64,000 nucleotides of DNA from Tetracentron sinense (taxonomy: Eukaryota; Streptophyta; Magnoliopsida; Trochodendrales; Trochodendraceae). How positions within the stretch are numbered: the stretch's first letter is position 1; each line of letters starts with the position of its first letter. Made by a program: the position numbers and the translations under genes. The DNA lies in contig CM026551.1 in the NCBI GenBank assembly GCA_015143295.1, positions 45,744,034-45,808,033 on the forward strand, given 5' to 3'. Under the pieces are notes generated by a model, which was given only the letters and a program-made list of their open reading frames with translations, had not been told where the DNA came from and made no database searches. This document shows, piece by piece, positions 55,966 through 64,000 of this stretch.

Positions 55966-56170
55966 ATATATTTAGCAAAGAGTGCAATGACCATATATGT
56001 AATATATATAGGCAGGAGCACATTGGCTCACAGAGACATTATCACAAAGGTAGAAAATGTTGATCAATAAGTAGAGGTATCAATCATGAAACAGCAATCT
56101 AAAGGCTCCTTGAACTTACTTGAAAGCGTCATTGTTTCAGGTGCTAAAAAAGTCCACTAAATATTGCATA
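55966..56170 (+). repeat. Second copy of the 54128-54790 repeat
   Basis: Shares TTTAGCAAAGAGTGCAAT, CATTATCACAAAGG, AATGTTGATCAATA and CAATCTAAAGGCTC blocks in the same order as 54128-54230 plus 54692-54790. A ~28-bp tandem duplication begins it (55943-55999). Positions 56170-56420 continue as imperfect AAGGC(A/G)TC-type repeats. Confidence 0.7.
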
Positions 56171-56420
56171 TTGGGGCGAAATTCATACTAAAGGTAGTGT
56201 GCTTGATAGGAGGAAATATGCTCGGAGTGCCAGTAGCATATTGAAGTCGTCGATGGCTCACTCAAGGCATCATGCCAAAGGCGGCGATGGATCATTGAAG
56301 GCTTATCCTAATATTTGATGGTTCATTGAAGACGCCATGCCCAAGGCATCAAAGGCTCGCAGAAGTCGTCATGCCCAATGTACTGATGCATGTTGAAGGC
56401 ACCGATAACTCGTTAAAGGC

Positions 56421-56829
56421 AGTGAAGTGTGAAAGAGAAATTGTTTTATTGATAATAATCTTGGATGATTTATAATAACCTAAGATGGTTTAAATAATAT
56501 TCCAATACTCTTAATATAGAAAGATCTCTCAAAGATAATCCTAATCTAATCAAATCCCAAATTCAAACTTAATTGATACTATCTAATTTTGCAGAGATAC
56601 ACTGATAATGATACAGTGTATCTCATTTACTTTATTACAATAAGATATTCTCTAATAAAGTGATGGCTTGTTGTAGGTGTTATGTCAAGATGCAAGATCC
56701 GTCCTCAAGGGCATAGCATGCTAAAGCGCAATAAACCTTTGAGATATTATGCTGAAGGTGTCTAGGCCCACTAAAACGACACACCCATGGTGCAGCAAAA
56801 GGATATACACGGTTTGAGCTGGATCTTCT
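56421..56829. other. Spacer, nothing recognised
   Basis: AT-rich non-coding sequence with no domain, terminus or repeat I could define. Confidence 0.4.
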
Positions 56830-57030
56830 CAACCCGTTTTATAATTTGTTCCTAGTCTGTTTGGGTTAGTATGAGACACGCGGTTAGGCCGCAACCCCGG
56901 TTAGCAAGTCAGTATCTTTTCTAAGTTAAAAGCGCGGTTGGAGAGTGCAACCTACTCTCACCCTCTTGGGAATGGAACCCGGAACCTCATTCCTAAGGAA
57001 GGGATGCACATTCCACTGGGCTATTCCCAG
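56830..57030 (-). mobile_element. tRNA-derived SINE
   Basis: On the minus strand an A-box-like TAGCCCAGTGG (57023-57013) is followed 34 bases on by a B-box-like GGTTCCATTCC (56979-56969), the spacing of a pol III internal promoter. The tRNA-like head is not a full tRNA gene: no cloverleaf or anticodon arm could be drawn. The 3' border is approximate, as no poly(T) tail was found. Confidence 0.5.
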
Positions 57031-57449
57031 GGTGTGTTTGGCCTAAAAGATCATGCTTTGCATTTTTATTACCTAAAAAGGGCATGCTTTTAACATATTT
57101 ATCAAAAAAGGCATACTTTGTATTTTTATTACTTAATAGGGTATGTTTTTGACATATTAACCCCTTAGTTACGCATATAAAACCCAACATGGATAAGGGT
57201 AATATTGGAGTACATACCCTATTTGGTAAAACTTTTCAAATCATGTCCTTTCGGGTAATATTTTTGATTTAAGGTGACTAATCGGTACTTATCTCAACTT
57301 ATAACTTAGAAATGGCATATACGGTTTTTTTGCCATAGATCGATCATAGGCATGATCCAGGCGGACACTTTTGTGGCGGATGGGTTTAGTTCAAAGAGAG
57401 ACCCTTTTTATCTTTTACCATTGCCGGTTTAGGAAATTCAAATTTCAAA

Positions 57450-57515
57450 AACCAACGGTCGTTCCAAATCATAACGGCCCGAATGAATGTTTTTCCCCAA
57501 ACTCAATCAACGGCA
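57450..57515 (+). promoter_or_regulatory. Three MSA-like AACGG cores upstream of the kinesin
   Basis: AACGG cores lie at 57454-57458 (ACCAACGGTC), 57473-57477 (ATAACGGCCC) and 57509-57513 (ATCAACGGCA), 120-180 bp before the ATG. The first and third fit the mitosis-specific activator pattern bound by MYB3R factors in plants. Clustering in the same orientation fits a G2/M-expressed kinesin. Confidence 0.5.
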
Positions 57516-57632
57516 TCTCAAAGGAAACTTTCTTTTCTGATCTCTCTAAGATTCAAAAGCCCTTCTTTTTCTCTTTTTCTGTTTTTTTAAAAATTACCCT
57601 CTTTGATTACTCTTTGAATAATCTCTTTATCA

Positions 57633-58215
57633 ATGGAATGTCAATGGCAAGACCCCCTTCTCATCACAGACGTTTCTTTACAAGAACAGAGCAGCTGCCA
57701 CTGTAAGATCATGGGTCCCTTTTTCCAATCTACGTAAGAAATGGCCAACAATTTTCTGATTTCCCATCTGGGTTCACTTATTATCTGACCCAATTTACTC
57801 CACAGACATTTCTTGGGAAGAACGGAGCGAGGAAACTGCAGAAATAGAGGATCCAGGCGATAATCATCCTAAAACTTTCTACCGTACTGTCTTCAATCGT
57901 TATTCTTGACTTGAATTCGTTTTCTGATGATTTGGTTCTGACCCACTTCTCTTGGCAGACGTTTCTTGGCTAGATCGGAGCTCGGAAATTGCAGAAGCCT
58001 ATGAAAGCCTTCCTGACAATCAAATAGACTGTAACTTCGATGATCTTTCCGCTGTTTTCCGCAAGAAATGCAAATTTTAATTTTGTTTCTTGATCTGGGT
58101 TCCTGACAATGTGATCAATTTCTCTCGGCAGATGGTCCTTGGCCAAAACAGAGCTTAGAAACAATTATTGAAATGGAGAAATCTGGAGACAGGCTCCCAA
58201 ATGATGCAATTGATG
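57633..58215 (+). repeat. Tandemly duplicated symmetric exons in the kinesin N-terminus
   Basis: Exons 2, 3 and 4 (78, 72 and 84 bp), and the 3' half of exon 1, share the start (A)C-G/A-TTTCTTGG and AGCxxGGAAAxTGCAGAA wording. They encode a D-(V/I/G)-S/P-W...S-x-E-(T/I)-x-E acidic module. Introns between them share the TCTGGGTTC...TCTGAC...TTCTC-CAG wording. All are phase 1-1, so copy number can change without shifting frame. Unit spacing is 153 and 173 bp. Confidence 0.8.
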
Positions 58216-61200
58216 GTAAAACAATTTATGTTTCCAATGTGTTAAAAATATAATGTTTGATCGAAAACTTCTGAAGGTTTATCTGATTTATGTTTTATTT
58301 CCAGGTCGCTCCCTGTTGGGATTTTCGATGACATCCCCAGATTTGGTCATTTGCACTGGCTCACCTGATATCCCCAGTAATGGCTTTGAAGAAACCTCAG
58401 AATTATTTAAAAAATCCAACCAGAGGAATGTGACAAATTCTGTTGAGCTTTCTCTAGATAAAGGCATTACTGGGCTAGAGGTTCAAACCTCAAAAGATGC
58501 AGACTTTGTAAGTCTCTCTAGAGAAACTGAAGGGGTTTGCGAAACCCCATCTGTAAAACCCTCAAAAAGCAATTTGTTTTCTGAAGCTTCCTTCGAGCTT
58601 TTGCCGACATCGGCAATTGAAGATAAACTCCCAAAGATTTCCCCTCCAGTTCTAAGCATTAATGCAGGAGGAACAGATATAGCTGTAAATTCTGATGGGG
58701 TCAATTACCAAGAGGACAGTTTTTTCACTGGTGGTGAGGTTATGAGGACAGATGCAAGAATTGGAGATGCCGAAGGTCCTTCGCTGTACCAAACAGCTCG
58801 TATCGGCAACTTCTCTTATATATTTCAATCCATGGAGGCCGGAAATTACCTTGTTGATCTGCATCTTGCAGAGATTGTTTTTACAGATGGCCCTCCTGGG
58901 ATGAGAGTATTCGATATCTTTATACAGGAAGAGAAGGTGAGAAGGCAAGAATTGTGTGAAATTGTACTTCTTTTCGCGCTTATTTAGCGTTTAAAAGCAG
59001 TTCTTCATTGAATTGTCTTGCTTCTCTTGCAGGTTGTTTCTGGTATTGACATTTATGCTGAGGTGGGTTCAAATACACCACTGGTTTTACCTGACCTCAG
59101 AGCTTTTGTTAATGGTAAAGAGGGTTTATCCATCAGATTCGAAGGCATAATGGGAAACCCCATGGTGTGTGGCATTTCAATAAGGAAAGATTCTCCAGCA
59201 GGTAAGCTAAACATTTTGCAAGTTTTTGATATATGAACTTTCAGAAAATGACAGGTTTTTTCTGGAATTAGAGCATAGAAAATCCACATTCTGGTTACAA
59301 ATGCTGATATACTGATCTGTAACATGTGAAGTATTAGGCTTTGGAGAAGTGGAATTACTCGAAGAAAAAGAAGTAGCTCAAAAGGCAGAATGTGAACCAC
59401 TGAAAGTAATGATATGTACTAAAACTTGCTCAAGTAGTAGTTAATATCTTTGATCAAACAGAAGAGATTTCCATTTTCTTTAATTCCTTACAGGACAGCT
59501 GTAACTGTAACGCGGAAGGAGAGGTTTGCAAGCTGCAAAAACACTACCAGCTTCAGTACAAGGAACTAACAGAAACCAGAAGAGCTTTAGAAGAGTTTAA
59601 AAGGGAGAATGAACTCAAGAGCAGAGAATGCCAAGAAGCTTGGAGGTCTTTGAAGGAGCTCCAAAATGAGCTCATGCGCAAGTCAATGCATGTCGGCTCT
59701 TTGGGTATGGAAATTCCTTTCTGGAATGTCATTTGTATATCCCTGTAAAACTAAGTTTTGATGGTCCTCTTTTCGCAGCTTATGCCATAGAGGGGCAAGT
59801 GAAAGAAAAGACCCGATGGTTCTCATCCATGAGAGACTTGACCAAGAGATTTAAGGTACTTGAATCCTCTTCTCTTCTTACAAATAGAATCGATTTCTTT
59901 GAATCAACGGCAGTTTTTATATTGGGCTGGGAAATTGTAACCAACAGATTCTGAAAATTGAACACACCAAGCTATCAGAGGAGGCATTGGCATGTCAGAA
60001 GTATCTTGCAGATATGACTCAAATGACCACCACCATTCAATCTACAAGTAAAATAAACATAACCCATCTGATAATATTTTTAAAATCTCAATTTTATTCA
60101 GCCATGTCTTGAGATTTTTATTTTTGTTCACTCTCTTCTCTGTTGATAGTAAAACAACACGTAGATTTAAGAAGAGAACACATCGATCTCAAGAATAAAT
60201 TCATCGAAGGGGCCAAGGAACGAAAGGAACTTTATAACAAGGTTCTGGAGTTGAAAGGTTAGTAACTTGTTAGATCTTAGATTGACAGAGATAGAAACAG
60301 GTTAGAAATTTGAAGAAGGCTCATGAACATTGCTGGTTTCACTTGCAGGAAATATAAGAGTCTTTTGCAGATGCAGGCCTCTGAATAAGGAAGAAGTTGC
60401 AGAAGGAGCTTCGATGGCAATTGATTTTGATTCTGCTAAAGATGGCGAGCTTATGGTCAAAGCGAATGGAGCTCCCAAGAAGGTCTTCAAGTTTGATGCT
60501 GTCTTTAGTCCCCCAGCAGAGCAAGGTAACTTATCAATCAAAAGGAATTTACTTCTTTCAAGGACATTGAAGGTATCCACTAGGTAGGTAGATAGTAATG
60601 CAGTTCTTCCATTGGCATACATTTTCTTTTTTCATTGGAGGGGTGAGGAATATTAGTATGATGAGCATTTTTCGAAAGGAAGTTTGGGAAGCACATCCCC
60701 AATGTACTTTAAATGCACATCCCCACATTTAAGTCCTTAACACTGCCAGGAGCATCAGAGAGCCTCCAAAGACCCTTTGAATTAATTAGATCAGGTAAAC
60801 TTAGTTTAGATATGATTGAGGTTTCCTTCTATAATGGGAATATTGGATTATCTATTTTGAGCGAGAAGCATGCTATCCACAGAAAAAGGCACCTTAAAAA
60901 AAAGGATAAGATGCGATAAACTCAAAGGTTTCTCACAACCTAAGAGAAACTCTCCAAAGAGTCACCCGTGCTTGGAGCCTGCTACATAGAAAGATTATAT
61001 AGTGCAAAGTGAGATGACCCCGAGGTATAGCCAAATTGGCATCAAAATTGTCCTTTTGGGGATGGTGCAAAATATGAGATGCAATTTGCACAATCCAAAT
61101 GCTAGGATAACCAAGACTTTAGTTGGCACAAAAGTAAAAAATGTCCTAAACTGCATTTTGTAGTTTTTTCTTTCTTGAAATGCTGCATTTTGTAGTTCAT

Positions 61201-63687
61201 CCAAAAGTCTCAAAGAAGTTTTTTTTCAATTTTTTTTAATGTAACCCATTTTTATTTCTCCAATAGAATGGAACTGATTTAATGGTTACAATATCCAATC
61301 AGATTTAGTTTAGATTGGCTATATCTGACAGGGCGATCGTTGAAAGTTGGACTATCACTTGATTCTTTCATCTCTTCAGTCTTTCCAATCGATCTAGGCT
61401 TCTCTTATTTCTTATTTTTGCTTAGGTGATGTGTTTGAAGACACAGCCCCCTTTGCAACTTCAGTTTTAGATGGATACAATGTCTGCATATTTGCTTATG
61501 GACAGACTGGAACTGGAAAGACATTCACAATGGAGGGTACAGAAAAAGCTCGTGGAGTCAATTACAGGACCCTTGAGGAGCTGTTTCGCATCATCAGGGA
61601 CCGACAGAGGCTATTCCGATATGAAGTTACTGTAAGCGTCTTAGAAGTTTATAATGAGCAAATACGAGATCTGCTCGTGCCAGGATCTCAGTCAGGAGTA
61701 ACTGCAAAGAGGTAGTCTAAAATCCAACGCCATTATAAAATGATGCATAAATTATCTGAAATATGACTGATATCTTCTGAAAATCTTGATAATTTCCAAT
61801 AATTTCAATAAAATATAAAAAGTAGCAACAACAAAGAGTTAGATGCAGTAAGAAATTGTTTTTCAATCTTATTGTAAAAGTCTTGCCAATAAATTATCAT
61901 ATTTCAGAAGAATTTCTAAATTTTATATATATTTAAAGCAATTTTCCATTTCTATTTTTCTGAGATTTTCTTAATAAAGAAAGAGTTAAGATACTCTGGA
62001 ATTTTCACATGTACAGTATCTGTGATTCTTGTGAAAAATGACAATTAGGACTTTTGGACTAATAGCAACTCATTTATCTGTTTTTGTACTGTCACTGGTA
62101 GGCTTGAAGTAAGGCAAGTTGCTGAAGGAATCCATCATGTTCCAGGACTGGGTGAAGCCCATGTAAACAACATGAATGAGGCCTGGGACGTTTTACAGAC
62201 AGGAAGCAATGCAAGGGCTGTTGGATCAACTAATGCAAACGAGCACAGCAGCCGATCCCACTGGTTTGTGCTCCTCATGTCCAATACACTAAATTTCTTT
62301 TCATTCATTTACTTTCAATTTCATTTTAACTTTGTAAACTAACTTCCTTATTTGTATAGTGTTAAGAAGGTTCTTGGTATAGACTTGACCTTTGAGCTAC
62401 CGTGCAGATTTATATCCGTGTGTTCAACACATTCAATGTGTATTTGTTACATACCAGTTATTTATGTTTTCTCTGATGAATGATTGAGGTTTTGTGCTTA
62501 CCCTGGCGTCTGGTCCTTTTCGATACAGCATTCACTGTGTGATGGTGAAGGGGGAGAATTTGATGAATGGAGAATGCACAAGAAGCAAGCTATGGCTCGT
62601 TGATCTAGCAGGAAGCGAGCGAGTAGCCAAGACTGATGTTCAAGGAGAGCGCCTTAAGGAAACCCAAAATATCAATAGATCTCTTTCTGCACTTGGAGAT
62701 GTGATATCAGCTCTTGCAATGAAAAGCCCACACATTCCCTTCAGGTTCTGATGCACATTTTATTTCCATCCATGAATTAGTTTATCCAGATGGGCATTCA
62801 AAATTTTGAATTGTTCTCTCTCTCTCAACTGTGCACATTAAGATTTGAATTATTTTCAATTTTTTTGTAGAAATTCCAAGCTCTCTCTCTCTCTCTCAAC
62901 TGTGCACCTTAATATTTGAATTATTTTCAATTTTTTTGTAGGAATTCCAAGCTCACACACTTGCTTCAAGATTCTCTAGGTACTTGCTTCTTTTTATATT
63001 CAATTTCAGGGGTGCTCAATTAGAGCAGGAATATGGGAACACCCCCATTTTTTCTGCCACTATAGCTCATACACTTGAGGATTTGGAACCATAGTTTGAT
63101 GTTTTTGCCCAAGATGTCCTTGATCCCCACTCTAGGGTGGGGCAGGGAGGATGTCTTCTACCCATCTTCCTGCCTTGTGTTGAGCATCTTCTGCATTGAT
63201 ATAAAACCTTTTTTTTTCTCTCCTAACTTTGTAGATAATAGAACACACCTAATCTTTTAGATGATTCTATAGGAGGAGATTCAAAGACGCTGATGTTCGT
63301 ACAGATAAGCCCTAACGAGAGTGATCTGAGTGAGACTCTTTGCTCACTGAACTTTGCAAGCAGGGTGAGAGGAATAGAGTTGGGTCCTGCAAGGAAGCAG
63401 TTCGACAGCAGTGAGCTTTCAAAATATAAACAAATGGTACAAGTAGCCAGTTTAAGTACACACAACATTCGACTTCACAACTATTTCTGTCATCCTTATT
63501 TAGTCATGACTGTTTTTTTCTGTAATTGTCTTTAACAAGCTGTTTCCTACCCCTTTGTTAGGCTGAGAAGGCAAAGCAAGACATAAAGAGCAAAGATGGG
63601 CAAATTAAGAAAATGGAAGAGAGTGTTCATAGTTTAGAATTGAAGATGAAGGCAAGAGATCTGAACAATAAGAGCCTACAAGACAAG
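57633..63687 (+). CDS. KIN14: Kinesin-14 with malectin-like domain (KIN-14Q/R type), 3' end beyond window
   Basis: A C-terminal-class, minus-end-directed microtubule motor. Exons: 57633-57702, 57806-57883, 57959-58030, 58132-58215, 58305-58936, 59033-59201, 59338-59405, 59494-59704, 59779-59855, 59948-60047, 60150-60257, 60349-60525, 61426-61711, 62102-62263, 62529-62744, 62942-62979, 63273-63436, 63562-63687. Together they give 946 open codons, with GT-AG at every border. I chose the ATG at 57633 because it opens an exon ([15 protein letters not shown]) whose phase fits the next. Residues ~270-370 are malectin-like ([20 protein letters not shown] to GISIRKD). Coiled coil follows (~380-580). 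The motor starts at [12 protein letters not shown], with P-loop GQTGTGKT, switch I NEHSSRSH, switch II DLAGSE and [16 protein letters not shown], all intact. A post-motor coil follows and the gene continues past 64000. Close to the two Arabidopsis malectin kinesins, from memory. Confidence 0.93.
60526..61425 (+). other. Kinesin intron 12 (900 bp), largest in the gene
   Basis: Non-coding, no transposon ends recognised. Confidence 0.6.
62815..62953 (+). repeat. 71-bp tandem duplication spanning a splice acceptor
   Basis: The block CTCTCTCAACTGTGCAC to TTTTTTTGTAG(A/G)AATTCCAAGCTC occurs twice with a 71-bp period (anchors at 62827 and 62898). It duplicates the intron end, the acceptor AG and the first ~12 bases of the exon at 62942. 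Only the second copy leads into the conserved [13 protein letters not shown]. Confidence 0.9.
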
Positions 63688-64000
63688 GTATGAGCTGAAA
63701 TCTTCTTCTTCAAACAATAAGATCCTACAAGACAAGATGGAATTTTTTTTTTAAATGGGGTAGAAAATGTGGTATAAAGCGAAGCAGTTTTTTTTTACTG
63801 ATGAACTATTTGTTAATTAACAGAGTTTTTACATCTATTTTTCTAGTATGCATTATATGCATAATCCATTTATAAATCTTCCCTCTTGACTTATTCCATC
63901 CCAAATTTTCTCCCCCCATAGTACTGCAAATTGGGGCAGATAATGTTTGGTCTCCCTCCAAGTTTAATAGTATGAAGATAAATGTCCCTCAATCTCACAT
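63688..64000 (+). other. Kinesin intron, incomplete
   Basis: Begins with donor GTATGAG. At 63715-63736 it repeats the last ~22 bases of the preceding exon (AACAATAAGATCCTACAAGA). The next exon is outside the window. Confidence 0.6.

Noticed and set aside
56830-57030. A true tRNA gene
   Set aside because: A- and B-box-like words are present but no acceptor, anticodon or T-arm pairing could be drawn; a SINE head fits better.
58253-58987. Kinesin start at the first Met of the long exon (58253)
   Set aside because: That Met lies in intron sequence before the acceptor at 58304; upstream exons join in phase from 57633.

Overview
The window is nuclear DNA of a seed plant, almost certainly an angiosperm with a repeat-rich genome. 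The evidence is split genes with GT-AG introns, plant-type gene families (an ALA-interacting subunit and a malectin-domain kinesin-14), and dense plant retrotransposons (Ty1/copia, Ty3/gypsy, L1-type LINEs) nested with hAT and Mutator elements. The species cannot be named from the sequence. No rRNA, tRNA gene or CRISPR array was seen.

Layout. Positions 1-735 are about four copies of a ~176-bp tandem repeat. Positions 1100-9785 hold two decayed copia elements, one on each strand; one carries a nested hAT element and the other a 3.3-kb solo LTR with a perfect 5-bp target duplication. From 12727 to 33104 (minus strand) lie the first four exons of an ALA-interacting subunit (CDC50/LEM3) gene. They are open and phase-matched, but intron 1 is ~19.8 kb and packed with gypsy, copia, LINE and hAT insertions, including a recent LINE with only two stops in ORF2. 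The later exons are not in the window, so the gene probably runs off the left edge. Positions 33600-39760 are a mosaic of LTR, hAT-like and tandem-repeat sequence.

The most striking object is a complete Mutator-like element at 40323-50849 (10.5 kb). It has ~840-bp terminal inverted repeats and a perfect 9-bp target duplication (TTCTTATGG). It carries a FAR1/FHY3-type transposase on the minus strand, broken by four in-frame stops, and a small GRF-type zinc-finger gene on the plus strand. The two genes point toward each other, each nearest its own TIR. A fragment resembling the RGG tail of a G3BP-like RNA-binding protein looks like captured host sequence. A 298-bp Mutator-type MITE with its own 9-bp duplication and similar ends lies 264 bp upstream.

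Positions 51239-53692 are a small non-autonomous LTR retrotransposon with both LTRs, an initiator-Met primer-binding site and a polypurine tract. Positions 53693-57030 are LTR remnants, a 36-bp minisatellite and a tRNA-derived SINE on the minus strand. From 57633 to the right edge runs an intact KIN-14 kinesin gene (19 exons visible, 946 codons). It has tandemly duplicated symmetric N-terminal exons, a malectin-like domain, coiled coils and a full motor domain, preceded by three AACGG cores typical of G2/M promoters.

The two host genes are unrelated in function: one is a lipid-flippase subunit, the other a minus-end microtubule motor. They are separated by about 24 kb of mobile DNA. All calls were made by eye from sequence; no database search was run.
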